Positions 7,877 to 19,791 of a stretch of 45,456 nt of DNA are shown here, one piece after another. Position 1 is the stretch's first letter, and the number at the start of each line of letters is the position of its first letter. A model generated the notes under the pieces. That model saw only the letters and a list, made by a program, of their open reading frames with translations. It made no database searches and was not told the DNA's origin. The DNA lies in contig NZ_WBKR01000023.1 in the NCBI RefSeq assembly GCF_008868155.1, positions 1-45,456 of the forward strand, in the 5' to 3' direction. The position numbers and the translations under genes are program-made. Origin of the DNA: Micromonospora sp. ALFpr18c. GTDB taxonomy: Bacteria > Actinomycetota > Actinomycetes > Mycobacteriales > Micromonosporaceae.

Positions 7877-8443
7877 ATGTCGCACGACCGGCTGGACCTG
7901 ATCCTCGCCGCCGCCTACGAGTGCTTCACCCGGCACGGCGTACGCCGGACCACCATGGACGACATCGCGGCCACCGCGGGCATGTCGCGCCCGGCCGTCT
8001 ACCAGTACGTCCGCAACAAGGACGACGCCTACCGGCGGCTCGCCGAACGGATCTTCACCAGCTCGATCGCCGAGGCGCGCACCGCCGCCACCGACCCCGG
8101 CGCGTCGACCGAACAGCGCCTGCACGCGGTGCTCGACGCCAAACTGGAGCTGACCCTGAGGCTGCACCGGGAAAGCCGGCACGCCGCCGAACTGCTCGAC
8201 GCCAGCACCAAGCTCAGCGGCGACCTCGTCGAGGCGTACACCCGGGAGTTGACCGACCTGGTGACCGGCGCCCTCGCCGACGCCGCCGGGCCACGGGCCC
8301 GCGTCGTCGCCGAGGTGCTGGTCGCGCTCACCCGCGGCCTGGAAGCCGACCTCACCGACCCTGACCTGCCCCGGCAGCGGCTGCGCGACGGCGTCGCGCT
8401 GATCGTCGCCGGGCTGCCCATCGCACCGGGAGACCCATCATGA
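7877..8443 (+). CDS. TetR/AcrR-family transcriptional regulator
   Basis: 188-residue DNA-binding repressor. The N-terminal TetR HTH reads 'ILAAAYECFTRHGVRRTTMDDIAATAGMSRPAVYQYVRNKDDAYRRLAERIF' (about residues 8-58). The C-terminal helical ligand domain is unclassified. The ATG at 7877 follows directly after the inverted repeat and -10 element, so the message is probably leaderless. Its stop overlaps the SDR start (ATGA at 8440-8443), so the SDR is the likely controlled enzyme and its substrate or product the likely inducer. The open frame upstream to 7781 runs through the operators and is not coding. Confidence 0.9.
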   Translation: MSHDRLDLILAAAYECFTRHGVRRTTMDDIAATAGMSRPAVYQYVRNKDDAYRRLAERIFTSSIAEARTAATDPGASTEQRLHAVLDAKLELTLRLHRESRHAAELLDASTKLSGDLVEAYTRELTDLVTGALADAAGPRARVVAEVLVALTRGLEADLTDPDLPRQRLRDGVALIVAGLPIAPGDPS

Positions 8444-9264
8444 CCACAGTCCTCATCACCGGCACCTCCTCCGGCATCGGCCGGGCCACCGCGCGTCGGC
8501 TGGCTCGGCGCCCGGAGCTGACCGTCTACGCCACGGCCCGCAAGGTGGAGGCGATCGCCGACCTGGCCGAGGCCGGCGCCCGACTGCTCCCGCTCGACGT
8601 CACCGACGAGACGTCGATGCGCGCCGCCGTCACCGCGATCGAGGCCGAGCACGGTCAGGTCGACGTGCTGATCAACAACGCCGGCTACGGCGAGTACGGC
8701 CCGATCGAGGAGGCACCGATGGACCGGGTGCGGGCACAGTTCGAGACCAACGTCTTCGGCCTCAGCCGTCTCACCCAGTTGGTGCTGCCCGGGATGCGCC
8801 GGGCCGGTCGCGGCCGGATCGTCAACGTCAGCTCGATGGGCGGGCGGCTGGTCTTCCCCGGCGGCGGCTACTACCACGCCAGCAAGTACGCCGTGGAGGC
8901 CATCTCCGACGCCCTGCGGCAGGAGGTGCGCCCCTTCGGCATCGGCGTGGCGATCGTGGAGCCGGGGCTGATCCGTACCGGCTTCGGCGCGGTGGCCGCC
9001 GAATCGCTCGGCGCGGACACCGCGGCCTCCGGGCCGTACCGGTCGATGGTCGCCGCCGTGGACCGGGTGATGGCGTCGTCGTACGACAACCGGCTGCTGG
9101 CCGCCACCCCGGACACGGTGGCCCGGGTGATCGAGCGGGCGGTGACCGCCCGTCGTCCGCGCACCCGCTACGTGGTGACCGCCGCGGCGCGGGCGATGGT
9201 GCACACCCGGCGACTCTTCGGCGCCCGGCTCTTCGACGCGGTCAACCGGCTCCAGTTCCGCTGA
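8440..9264 (+). CDS. Short-chain dehydrogenase/reductase (SDR)
   Basis: Classical SDR, 274 residues. It has the NAD(P)-binding 'GTSSGIGRATA' (residues 7-17), 'NNAGYGEYG', catalytic Ser in 'VNVSSMGG' and the YxxxK motif 'YYHASKYAVE', followed by 'VEPGLIRTGF'. The 'RTGF' loop and extended C-terminus resemble the retinol-dehydrogenase-like bacterial SDRs. It catalyses NAD(P)-linked oxidation or reduction of an alcohol/ketone; the substrate is not determinable. Its ATG overlaps the TetR stop, so it is translationally coupled and probably repressed by that regulator. Confidence 0.9.
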   Translation: MTTVLITGTSSGIGRATARRLARRPELTVYATARKVEAIADLAEAGARLLPLDVTDETSMRAAVTAIEAEHGQVDVLINNAGYGEYGPIEEAPMDRVRAQFETNVFGLSRLTQLVLPGMRRAGRGRIVNVSSMGGRLVFPGGGYYHASKYAVEAISDALRQEVRPFGIGVAIVEPGLIRTGFGAVAAESLGADTAASGPYRSMVAAVDRVMASSYDNRLLAATPDTVARVIERAVTARRPRTRYVVTAAARAMVHTRRLFGARLFDAVNRLQFR

Positions 9265-9380
9265 CCCCTCGCCGTCGACGGCGGCGCGGCCTGATCCGGC
9301 CCGCCGCCGCGACCACGCGACTACCCTCGGTCAGGGACAGCGCGGTCGTGCCGGGCGCGACGCCCGGGAGGTGATATCGG

Positions 9381-10241
9381 ATGGCGGCATCCGCCGACGC
9401 GGAGGTGCTGGTCGGCCTCGGCTCGGACCGCGACCTCCCGGTCGTCGAGCAGGCCGCACGGGAGGCCGCCGGGCAGGGCCGCCCGCTGCACCTGCTGCAC
9501 ACCTTCGACTGGCACGCCGCCTTCGCCGCGGACACCGTCGCCGCACCCCGGGACGCGGCCGAGCAGCTGATCACCCAGGCCGCCCAGCTCGCCCACCAGA
9601 CCGAACCGGGGCTCACCGTCCGCGGCGAGATCGTCGAGGGCGCGATGCTGCCCACCCTCATCCGCCGCTCGGAGTCGGCCTACCTGTTGGCGGTCGGCGA
9701 CAGCGGTATGGCCGGCAGCGGCCAGTGCGTCCCGGCCGAGACACCGGCCGTGCAGTTGGCCGCCCGCGCCGGATGCCCGCTGCTGGTGGTCCGCAGCGAG
9801 CCGCCGCCGCAGGGGCCGGTGCTGGTCGGCGTGGACGGCTCCCCCAGCTCACACCTCGCCCTGCGGTGGGCGGTGGACTGCGCGTCCCGACGCGACGCCC
9901 GCCTGCTGGCGCTGCGGGTGGTGGAGAGCGACGAGGACACCGACGCGGTCACCGAGCAGCTCGGCGAGGCCCTGGCACACCATGTCGGCCAGCAGACCAG
10001 GGTGCCCTCCGAGTGTCGCGCCGTACGCGGCGACCCCGGTCAGGTGCTCGTCGACACGTCACGCTCGGCGCAGGTGGCACTGGTCGCCGCCCGCGGCGAC
10101 GAACCGGGCCGGGCCATGCTCGGCTCGGTCGCCCAGTCCCTGCTCTACCACTCACCGGCCCCGGTGATCATCGTCCGCGGCCTGGCCGAGATGCCGCTGA
10201 CCGGGCCCGACGCCCGCCCGGGGCGGGACCAACGGCCCTGA
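9381..10241 (+). CDS. Universal stress protein, tandem UspA domains (first copy)
   Basis: 286-residue protein with two UspA domains (about 1-142 and 145-275). The second has the '[20 protein letters not shown]' start; the first domain is degenerate ('[20 protein letters not shown]'). The ATP-binding G-x2-G-x9-G-S/T signature is weak ('[22 protein letters not shown]' in domain 2), so nucleotide binding is less certain than in the second USP. GGGAGGTGAT is placed 8 bases before the ATG. It begins the hypoxia/redox module; the DosR-type box before phosphoketolase overlaps its final codons. USPs of this type are typical members of DosR regulons. Confidence 0.88.
   Translation: MAASADAEVLVGLGSDRDLPVVEQAAREAAGQGRPLHLLHTFDWHAAFAADTVAAPRDAAEQLITQAAQLAHQTEPGLTVRGEIVEGAMLPTLIRRSESAYLLAVGDSGMAGSGQCVPAETPAVQLAARAGCPLLVVRSEPPPQGPVLVGVDGSPSSHLALRWAVDCASRRDARLLALRVVESDEDTDAVTEQLGEALAHHVGQQTRVPSECRAVRGDPGQVLVDTSRSAQVALVAARGDEPGRAMLGSVAQSLLYHSPAPVIIVRGLAEMPLTGPDARPGRDQRP
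10225..10238. promoter_or_regulatory. DevR/DosR-type box upstream of phosphoketolase
   Basis: GGGACC-AA-CGGCCC: two 6-bp half-sites separated by 2 bp, the same 14-bp geometry as the core of the mycobacterial DosR box (GGGACT-N2-AGTCCC). It lies 68 bp before the phosphoketolase ATG and overlaps the end of the upstream USP gene. Three further matches occur in this module, at 16050, 19615 and 19688. Confidence 0.55.
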
Positions 10242-10305
10242 CCCCGGGGCACCGCCAGCGGCGAGGCTGGACGCCGGACGCCCCCTACCCGCGAGAGGCA
10301 GCATC

Positions 10306-12699
10306 ATGGACACCGCTCTCGACGTGCACCGCGCACTCACCGATGACGAGCTGCGCCGGCTGGACGCCTACTGGCGCGCCGCGAACTATCTCACCGTCGG
10401 GCAGATCTACCTGCTGGACAACCCCCTGCTGCGCGAGCCGCTGACCGCCGACGACATCAAGCCGCGGCTGCTCGGGCACTGGGGCACCAGCCCCGGGCTC
10501 AACCTGATCTACGCCCACCTCAACCGGGTGATCGTCGCGCGGGACCTGAACGCCATGCTGGTCACCGGCCCCGGGCACGGCGGCCCGGCCATCGTGGCGA
10601 ACACCTGGCTGGAGGGCACCTGGTCGGAGCGCTACCACGACGTGGCGCGCGACGAGGCCGGGATGGCCCGGCTGTTCCGGCAGTTCTCGTTCCCCGGCGG
10701 CATCCCCAGCCACGTCGCGGCGGACGTGCCGGGTTCGATCCACGAGGGCGGTGAGCTGGGGTACGCGTTGAGCCACGCGTACGGCGCCGCGTTCGACCAC
10801 CCGGACCTGGTGGTGGCCTGTGTGATCGGCGACGGCGAGGCGGAGACCGGCCCGCTGGCCGGCAGTTGGCTGTCCGACGTGTTCCTCAACCCGGCCCGCG
10901 ACGGCGCGGTGCTGCCCATCCTGCACCTCAACGGCTACAAGATCGCGAACCCGACGGTGCTGTCCCGAATCCCCGAGACGGACCTGCTCGAGCTGATGCG
11001 CGGCTCGGGCTACCAGCCGTACGTGGTGGCCGGCGACGATCCGGCCCAGGTGCACCGCACGCTCGCCGCGACGATGGACCGGGCCATGGACGAGATCGCC
11101 GAGATCCAGCGTCGGGCACGCTCCGGCGGCGTCGTCGACCGGCCCCGCTGGCCGATGATCATCTTGCGGACGCCGAAGGGCTGGACCGGCCCGAGCGAGG
11201 TGGACGGCACCCAGGTGGAGGGCACCTACCGCGCCCACCAGGTGCCGCTGTCCGGGGTCCGCGACAACCCGGCACACCTGGCCGAACTGGAGCAGTGGCT
11301 GCGCAGCTACCGCCCGGAGGAACTGTTCGACGCCACCGGCGCGCCAGTCGACGAGCTGCGGACCCTGCCACCGCGCGGCGACCGGCGGATGAGCGCCAAC
11401 CCGGTCACCAACGGCGGAGTGGTGCTGCGCGACCTGACCCTGCCCGACTTCCGCGACTACCGCGTGGACGTCCCCGAGCCGGGCCAACCGATGGCCGGGG
11501 CGACCGGGGTGCTGGGCCCGTGGATCCGCGACGTCATCGCCGCCAACCCGCAGACGTTCCGGCTGTTCGGGCCCGACGAGGTCGCCTCCAACCGGTTGGG
11601 CGCCGCCTTCGAGGTGACCGACCGGGCCTGGGTGGCCGCCACGGTGCCCGGCGACGACCACCTGTCCCCCGACGGCCGGGTGATGGAGGTGCTCTCCGAG
11701 CACCTGTGCCAGGGATGGCTGGAGGGCTACCTGCTGACCGGCCGGCACGGCGTGTTCACCAGCTACGAGGCGTTCATCCACATCGTCGACTCGATGGTCA
11801 ACCAGCACGCCAAGTGGCTGAAGGTGACCCGGTCCATCCCGTGGCGGCAGCCGATCGCCTCGCTGAACTACCTGCTGTCCAGCCACGTCTGGCGCCAGGA
11901 CCACAACGGTTTCTCCCACCAGGACCCCGGCTTCATCGACCACGTGGTCAACAAGAAGGCCGAGGTGGTCCGGGTCTACCTGCCGCCGGACGCGAACACC
12001 CTGCTCGCCACGATGGACCACTGCCTGCGCAGCCGGCACTACATCAACGTGGTGGTCGCCGGGAAGCAGCCGTCGCCGAACTGGCTGACGATGGACGAGG
12101 CCATCCAGCACACCCGGCGCGGCCTGGGCATCTGGGAGTGGGCCAGCAGCGACGCGGGCACCGAGCCGGACGTCGTGCTCGCCTGCTGCGGTGACGTGCC
12201 CACCCTGGAGACCCTCGCCGCCGTGGAACTGCTGCGCCAGCACCTCCCGGAGCTGAAGGTGCGGCTGGTCAACGTGGTCGACCTGATGCGGCTCCAGCCG
12301 GACACCGAGCACCCGCACGGCCTCACCGACAACGAGTTCGACACGATCTTCACCGACGACCGGCCGGTCATCTTCGCCTACCACGGGTACCCGTGGCTGA
12401 TCCACCGGCTCACCTACCGCCGTACCAACCACGAGAACCTGCACGTGCGCGGCTACAAGGAGGAGGGCACCACCACCACCCCGTTCGACATGGTGATGCT
12501 CAACGACCTGGACCGCTTCCACCTGGTCATCGACGTCATCGACCGGGTGCCCGGGCTGGCCGCCCGCGCCGCGCACCTGCGCCAGCAGATGGTCGACGCC
12601 CGGCAGGCGGCCCGCGACTACACCCGCCGGTACGGCAAGGACGACCCCCGGGTCGCGGAGTGGCGCTGGATCCGCGAAACCGACCCGACGAACCCCTGA
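10306..12699 (+). CDS. xfp: Phosphoketolase (xylulose-5-P/fructose-6-P)
   Basis: TPP-dependent enzyme splitting xylulose-5-phosphate or fructose-6-phosphate with phosphate to give acetyl-phosphate plus glyceraldehyde-3-P or erythrose-4-P. 797 residues, the normal full length. Seen: '[27 protein letters not shown]' (N-terminal signature), '[21 protein letters not shown]', '[33 protein letters not shown]', TPP-binding '[16 protein letters not shown]', and '[19 protein letters not shown]'. Acetyl-phosphate can yield ATP through acetate kinase without respiration, which fits a hypoxia module. A DosR-type box lies just upstream; the second USP follows after 10 bp and is probably cotranscribed. Confidence 0.96.
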   Translation: MDTALDVHRALTDDELRRLDAYWRAANYLTVGQIYLLDNPLLREPLTADDIKPRLLGHWGTSPGLNLIYAHLNRVIVARDLNAMLVTGPGHGGPAIVANTWLEGTWSERYHDVARDEAGMARLFRQFSFPGGIPSHVAADVPGSIHEGGELGYALSHAYGAAFDHPDLVVACVIGDGEAETGPLAGSWLSDVFLNPARDGAVLPILHLNGYKIANPTVLSRIPETDLLELMRGSGYQPYVVAGDDPAQVHRTLAATMDRAMDEIAEIQRRARSGGVVDRPRWPMIILRTPKGWTGPSEVDGTQVEGTYRAHQVPLSGVRDNPAHLAELEQWLRSYRPEELFDATGAPVDELRTLPPRGDRRMSANPVTNGGVVLRDLTLPDFRDYRVDVPEPGQPMAGATGVLGPWIRDVIAANPQTFRLFGPDEVASNRLGAAFEVTDRAWVAATVPGDDHLSPDGRVMEVLSEHLCQGWLEGYLLTGRHGVFTSYEAFIHIVDSMVNQHAKWLKVTRSIPWRQPIASLNYLLSSHVWRQDHNGFSHQDPGFIDHVVNKKAEVVRVYLPPDANTLLATMDHCLRSRHYINVVVAGKQPSPNWLTMDEAIQHTRRGLGIWEWASSDAGTEPDVVLACCGDVPTLETLAAVELLRQHLPELKVRLVNVVDLMRLQPDTEHPHGLTDNEFDTIFTDDRPVIFAYHGYPWLIHRLTYRRTNHENLHVRGYKEEGTTTTPFDMVMLNDLDRFHLVIDVIDRVPGLAARAAHLRQQMVDARQAARDYTRRYGKDDPRVAEWRWIRETDPTNP

Positions 12700-12709
12700 G
12701 GAGGACGAC

Positions 12710-13567
12710 GTGCGGGACGCGGACATCCTGGTCGGCTACGACGGCTCCACCGACGCGTCGACGGCCCTGAACTGGGCGCTGGAGGAGGCCCGGCACAGCG
12801 GCCAGCCGGTGCGACTGGCGTACGTCTTCGAATGGCTGACCGTCGCCGGCTGGGTCGGCCCGGGCGTGGCGCCGGGCGTCTGGCCGGACGACACCGCCCG
12901 ACGGCAGGTCGAGGACCTGGTCCGCAAGGCCGCCGGGGACGCCGCAGCCGCGAATCCTGGCCTGACGGTCACCGGCGAGGTCTACGACGGGCCGCCGGCC
13001 CTGGTGTTGCAGGAACGCTCGGCCGAGGCCGGGATGCTGGTGCTCGGCAGCCGGGGCCACGGCGGGTTCGGCGGCCTGCTGGCCGGGTCGACGGCCGTGG
13101 CGGTCGCCGCGCACGCCCACTGTCCGGTCGTGGTAGTCCGCGACGGGGCGGTCGCCGCGACGACCGACGCGCCGCCCAGCCCGGTGACGGTCGGTGTGGA
13201 CGGCTCGGAGCCGTCGCTGGTGGCGCTCGGCTTCGCGGCGGAACGGGCGGCGCAGCGGCAGGTGCCGCTGCGCGTCCTGCACGCCTGGACGCCGGGCCCC
13301 AACGCTGAGGCCGGGGTGCCCGATGAGCGGGCCTCGGTGGAGGAGGCGCTGGAGCCGTGGCGGCGCACGTTCACGGAGCTGAGCATCAGCGTCGACCTGG
13401 TGGCGGGCAGCCCGGCCGCGATGCTGATCGAGGCGAGCCGCGCCGCGCGGCTGGTGGTGGTCGGCACCCGGGGCCGGGGTGGGTTGGCCGGCATGCTGCT
13501 CGGCTCGGTCAGCCAACAACTGATCCAGCACGCCCACTGCCCGATCGCGGTGGTCCGGGAACGCTGA
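12710..13567 (+). CDS. Universal stress protein, tandem UspA domains (second copy)
   Basis: 285 residues, two UspA domains (about 1-143 and 155-285). Both start with the canonical strand ('ILVGYDGSTDASTALNWALEEA', 'VTVGVDGSEPSLVALGFAAERA') and both retain the ATP-binding G-x2-G-x9-G-S/T pattern ('GSRGHGGFGGLLAGSTAVAVAAHAHCPVVVVR' and 'GTRGRGGLAGMLLGSVSQQLIQHAHCPIAVVR'). GTG start with GAGGAGG 6 bases upstream, 10 bp after the phosphoketolase stop: same operon. The gene ends at a strong bidirectional terminator facing the P-type ATPase. Confidence 0.92.
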   Translation: MRDADILVGYDGSTDASTALNWALEEARHSGQPVRLAYVFEWLTVAGWVGPGVAPGVWPDDTARRQVEDLVRKAAGDAAAANPGLTVTGEVYDGPPALVLQERSAEAGMLVLGSRGHGGFGGLLAGSTAVAVAAHAHCPVVVVRDGAVAATTDAPPSPVTVGVDGSEPSLVALGFAAERAAQRQVPLRVLHAWTPGPNAEAGVPDERASVEEALEPWRRTFTELSISVDLVAGSPAAMLIEASRAARLVVVGTRGRGGLAGMLLGSVSQQLIQHAHCPIAVVRER

Positions 13568-13569
13568 CG

Positions 13570-13599
13570 CCGGCCGCACCCTCGGGCGGGTGCGGCCGG
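13570..13599. terminator. Bidirectional terminator hairpin
   Basis: Perfect 12-bp stem (arms CCGGCCGCACCC and GGGTGCGGCCGG) with a 6-nt loop, 2 bp after the USP stop and 7 bp beyond the ATPase stop on the other strand. No T-tract, as is common in high-GC actinobacteria. Separates two convergent units. Confidence 0.75.
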
Positions 13600-13606
13600 G
13601 CGGGAG

Positions 13607-15973
13607 TCACGGCCGCTCGGGCACCGGGTCGGACGGGTCGAGGGAGAAGAACTCCTCCTCTTCCTGCGCCAGGTGCAGGCGGACCACGGCGTCCAGGCCG
13701 TAGAGGGTGGACAGCAGGTCGGGGACCTGATCCGGGCGCAGCCGCCCGTCGTCGGTCTGCGCGAGTTGGACGCCGAGCAGGTCGACCTGGCGGCGGATCT
13801 CCACGTGCGCCCGGCTCATCGTCGCGGTCGCCTCGCCGCCGCCCAACGGGTCGGCCAACGCGGGATAGAGCTGCCGTTCCTCGCCGGCCTCGTGCGGCAG
13901 CACCTGCTCGGTCAGCCGGCGGTGGGTCTCCCGCAGCGCCGGCAGGCACCGCGCCGAACCCGCGTCGGTGGCGACCAGGTCGGCGGTGTCGCGCAGCCCG
14001 GCCAGCACGTCGCGGACCGCCTGGTGTTCTCCGGCGAACCGGGCGAGCAGCGCCCGCGTGTGCGGCGAGACGTCCCGGCGACTCAACCCGCCGCCGAGGG
14101 CCCGCAACGCGTTGAGGATGACCAGCACGTCGATGCCCTCCTGCAGGAACGCGCCGACCACCGGCGGCAGCAGGCCGGCTGCCGCCGCGAGCATCGCCAG
14201 CACCGCCAACCCCATCCCGACGGTGGCGCTCTGCACCGCGATGCGACGGGCGTACCGGGCGATCTCCACGGCGTCGGCGAGCCGGTCCAGCCGGTCGACG
14301 GTCAGCACGGCGTCGGCCACGTCCGCCGACGCGGTCGCACCGGTCGCGCCCATCGCCACACCCACGTGCGCCTCGGCCAGCGCCGGCGCGTCGTTCACCC
14401 CGTCGCCGACCATCACGGTGACCGCCCGCTCGGCCTCCGCCCGGACCCGGGCCACCTTCTCCCTCGGCGTGCAGCGGGCGAGGACGTCGTCGACGCCGAC
14501 CGCCGCGGCGACCTGCGCGGCGGTGGCCGGACGGTCCCCGGTGACCAGCACGATCCGGCGCAGCCCCGCCGCGCGCAGCCGACGCACCGTCCGGCGGGCG
14601 TCGGGGCGTACCGGATCCTCCAGCAGGATCGCGCCGAGCGGCCCGGAATCGTCGCTGACCCACACCGCCGACCAGCCGGCCAGCTCGGTGCGGGCGCGCG
14701 CCCGGTCCGCCCACGCCGGCAACTCGCCGGCGAACTGCCCGACCCGGACCAGCCGCCCGTCGACGCGGCCGCTGACCCCCCGGCCCGGCTCCTCGGTCAC
14801 GTCGGCCGGCTCGGTCAGCGCCAGCCCTCGCTCGCGGGCCTGCCGGACCAGCGCGGCGGCCAGCACATGCGGGGAGAGCTGTTCCACCGACGCCGCCAAC
14901 CGCAGCACCTCGTCCCGGTCGCCCCCCGGGGCGACGACCGTCTCGGCGGCACGCGGGTGGCCGGCGGTGAGCGTGCCGGTCTTGTCCACCAGCAGGGTGC
15001 GGGCCCGGCCGAGCAGCTCCAGCGAGCCACCGTCGCGGACCAGTACCCCACGCCGGGCCACCCGGGACAGCCCGGAGACGATGGCGATCGGGGTAGCCAG
15101 CAGCAGCGGGCAGGGGGTGGCGACCACCAGCACCGCCACCGCCCGGACCACGTCACCGGAGAGCAGCCACGCCAGGCCGGCCAGGACCAGGGTGAACGGT
15201 ACGAACGCGGCGGCGTACCGGTCGGCCAGCCGGACCATCGGCGCCTTGCGGGCGGTCGCCTCCTCGGCCAGTCGCACGATCCCGGCGTACGTGCTCTGCG
15301 CCGCGCTCGTCGTCGCCCGCATCCCGAACCCGGCGCCGGCGTTGACCACGCCGCTGGCCACCGACTCCCCGGCCGCCCGCTGGACCAGGCGCGACTCCCC
15401 GGTCACCACCGACTCGTCCAGGGTGACCGCGACGTCGACGGTCCCGTCGACCGGCACCACGTCACCCGGCCCGACCAGTAACCGGTCCGCCACCGCCACC
15501 TGATCCAGCGGCACCACCTCGATCGCGCCGTCGCGTCCACGCCGACGGGCGGTACGTGGGGCACGCGCCAGCAGCGCCCGCAGGTCACGGGTCGCGCGAC
15601 GCTGCGCGTACGACTCCAGGGACCGCCCGGTCGCCAGCATCACCGCGATCACCGCCCCGGCCAGGTACTCCCCGACCCCGAGCGCGCCGGCCAGGGCCAG
15701 CACGGCGATCACGTCCACGCCGAAGTGCCGGTGCCACAACGCCCGCAGCATCGACCAGGCGGCGGGCAGCAGCGCGGCCACCGTGACGGCCGCCCAGATC
15801 AGGTCGGCCGCGCCCGGTCGACCAGCGATCCGCAGGGCCGCGCCGACCAGCACCGCGACGCCGAGCCCGAGCAGTGGCGTCCACGCCCACCACCGCCGGA
15901 CGCGGCTGCGGACCGGCCGCTCCGGTACGCACTCGGTCGGCTCGGCCCTCACCTGCGCATCGTCGCAGCCCAT
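13607..15973 (-). CDS. P1B-5-type metal ATPase with C-terminal hemerythrin domain (Nia-like)
   Basis: 788-residue membrane ATPase. About six or more hydrophobic helices, the transmembrane metal motif TPCPL at 286-290 (in place of CPC), the phosphorylation site D330 in DKTGTLT, 'SPHVLAAAL' (HP motif), 'VMVGDGVNDAPALAEAHVGVAMG' and the final helix 'QEGIDVLVILNALRAL'. No N-terminal HMA domain. Residues about 640-788 form a hemerythrin-like four-helix domain with all iron-ligand positions visible (GEHQAV, LPHEAGEE, SRAHVEI, RLHLAQEEEEF). This is the P1B-5 architecture described for iron/nickel exporters. Start chosen at ATG 15973; the frame is open to 16162 but would run across the DosR-type box that it shares with the divergent nitroreductase. 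Confidence 0.88.
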   Translation of the reverse strand: MGCDDAQVRAEPTECVPERPVRSRVRRWWAWTPLLGLGVAVLVGAALRIAGRPGAADLIWAAVTVAALLPAAWSMLRALWHRHFGVDVIAVLALAGALGVGEYLAGAVIAVMLATGRSLESYAQRRATRDLRALLARAPRTARRRGRDGAIEVVPLDQVAVADRLLVGPGDVVPVDGTVDVAVTLDESVVTGESRLVQRAAGESVASGVVNAGAGFGMRATTSAAQSTYAGIVRLAEEATARKAPMVRLADRYAAAFVPFTLVLAGLAWLLSGDVVRAVAVLVVATPCPLLLATPIAIVSGLSRVARRGVLVRDGGSLELLGRARTLLVDKTGTLTAGHPRAAETVVAPGGDRDEVLRLAASVEQLSPHVLAAALVRQARERGLALTEPADVTEEPGRGVSGRVDGRLVRVGQFAGELPAWADRARARTELAGWSAVWVSDDSGPLGAILLEDPVRPDARRTVRRLRAAGLRRIVLVTGDRPATAAQVAAAVGVDDVLARCTPREKVARVRAEAERAVTVMVGDGVNDAPALAEAHVGVAMGATGATASADVADAVLTVDRLDRLADAVEIARYARRIAVQSATVGMGLAVLAMLAAAAGLLPPVVGAFLQEGIDVLVILNALRALGGGLSRRDVSPHTRALLARFAGEHQAVRDVLAGLRDTADLVATDAGSARCLPALRETHRRLTEQVLPHEAGEERQLYPALADPLGGGEATATMSRAHVEIRRQVDLLGVQLAQTDDGRLRPDQVPDLLSTLYGLDAVVRLHLAQEEEEFFSLDPSDPVPERP

Positions 15974-16049
15974 TGCCGTCTCCGGCCGGACACCGGCCGA
16001 TTCGCCACCGGGCCGACCCGGCCGACGGGCGTAACGACCCGACGGGGTC

Positions 16050-16063
16050 GGGACCTGCGGCCC
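16050..16063. promoter_or_regulatory. DevR/DosR-type box between ATPase-hemerythrin and nitroreductase
   Basis: GGGACC-TG-CGGCCC, same half-sites as the box at 10225. It lies 77 bp upstream of the divergent ATPase ATG (15973) and 98 bp upstream of the nitroreductase ATG (16161), so a single site could control both. Positional and spacing agreement with the other copies supports it. Confidence 0.55.
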
Positions 16064-16160
16064 CTGTGCGACGGCACCGGATGCCACACGATGGTGCGGC
16101 AAGCCACGCGCGGCACCGCACCCGTGAGGCACGATGGGCAGAGACGGAAAGGTCGTGACC

Positions 16161-18924
<2,764 letters not shown>

Positions 18925-18939
18925 GCGGCGCGGGTCGGG

Positions 18940-19578
18940 TCAGGTGGTCTTGCCGAGCAGGCGGGTCGCCAGGACGGCGGCCTGGGTGCGGCGTTCCAGG
19001 CCCAACTTGGCCAGCACGCTGGAGACGTAGTTCTTCACCGTCTTCTCGGCGAGGAACATCTTCCCGGCGATCTCCCGGTTGGTCAGCCCCTGCGCCACGT
19101 ACTCCAGGATCCGCCGTTCCTGCTCGGTGAGCGACTTCAGCTCGCGCGGCTGCTCGACGCCGTTGCGGATCCGCTCCAACACCCGGGTGGTGATGGCCGG
19201 GTCGAGCAGCGACTGCCCGGCCGCGACCCGGCGCACCGCGTCGACCAGGTCGGTGCCGCGGATCTGCTTGAGCACGTACCCGGCGGCGCCCGCCATGATC
19301 GCCGCGAACAGCGCCTCGTCGTCCTCGTAGGAGGTGAGGATGAGGCCCTTGATGGACGAGTCCACGGCGCGCACGTCGCGGCACACGTCGATGCCGTTGC
19401 CGTCGGGCAGCCGGGCGTCGAGGATCGCCACGTCGGGCCGCAACGCCGGAATGCGGCGGGCCGCCTCCTGCGCGGAGCCGGACTCGCCGACCACCTCGAT
19501 GTCGCCGCTGCTCTGCAACAGGTCGGCCAGGCCACGGCGGACGACTTCGTGGTCGTCGAGGAGGAACACGCGGATCAT
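18940..19578 (-). CDS. DevR/DosR-like NarL-family response regulator
   Basis: 212 residues: receiver domain with acidic pocket DDH (8-10), phospho-acceptor D54 in 'VAILDARLPDG' and conserved Lys in 'GYVLKQIRG', then a LuxR/NarL HTH ('LTEQERRILEYVAQGLTNREIAGKMFLAEKTVKNYVSSVLAKLGLERRTQAAVLATRL'). The HTH segment including 'EKTVKNYVS' is close to DosR. It is the obvious partner of the adjacent convergent kinase. A DosR-type box (19615-19628) lies 37 bp upstream of its ATG, suggesting autoregulation. It is expected to activate the phosphoketolase, USP, ATPase and nitroreductase genes. Confidence 0.93.
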   Translation of the reverse strand: MIRVFLLDDHEVVRRGLADLLQSSGDIEVVGESGSAQEAARRIPALRPDVAILDARLPDGNGIDVCRDVRAVDSSIKGLILTSYEDDEALFAAIMAGAAGYVLKQIRGTDLVDAVRRVAAGQSLLDPAITTRVLERIRNGVEQPRELKSLTEQERRILEYVAQGLTNREIAGKMFLAEKTVKNYVSSVLAKLGLERRTQAAVLATRLLGKTT

Positions 19579-19614
19579 CCCTCGTTTCTACCCGGTGCCC
19601 GCGCACCGCCGCAC

Positions 19615-19628
19615 GGGCCGAAGGTCCC
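19615..19628. promoter_or_regulatory. DevR/DosR-type box upstream of the response regulator
   Basis: GGGCCG-AA-GGTCCC; its reverse complement is GGGACC-TT-CGGCCC, identical in both half-sites to the boxes at 10225 and 16050. It lies 37 bp before the DevR-like ATG. A related but weaker half match (GGGACG-CC-CGGTCA) occurs at 19651-19664. Confidence 0.58.
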
Positions 19629-19687
19629 GACCACCACGGACCGACGGCCGGGGACGCCCGGTCAGGGCCGGTCGGGCCCGGCGGATC

Positions 19688-19701
19688 GGGACGTCCGGCC
19701 C
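19688..19701. promoter_or_regulatory. DevR/DosR-type box upstream of the broken nitroreductase
   Basis: GGGACG-TC-CGGCCC, one base away from the shared left half-site. It lies 91 bp before the ATG of the disrupted nitroreductase, on the side away from the regulator, so the promoter region of the pseudogene still looks intact. Confidence 0.5.
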
Positions 19702-19791
19702 TGCTCAGCGCCGACCCCGCGGACGGACCGTAGGGGTGCGCCGCCGTACCGGCACCACCCACCGCCGGCCCACCGGGAAAGGAGCACCGCC

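Noticed and set aside
9335..9355. GGGACAGCGCGGTC upstream of the first USP as a fifth DosR-type box
   Set aside because: The second half-site does not match SGKCCC at the 2-bp spacing, so it was not counted.
10285..12726. An 813-codon minus-strand frame opposite phosphoketolase
   Set aside because: Antisense shadow caused by GC-rich third positions; the plus strand has full-length Xfp with all TPP motifs.
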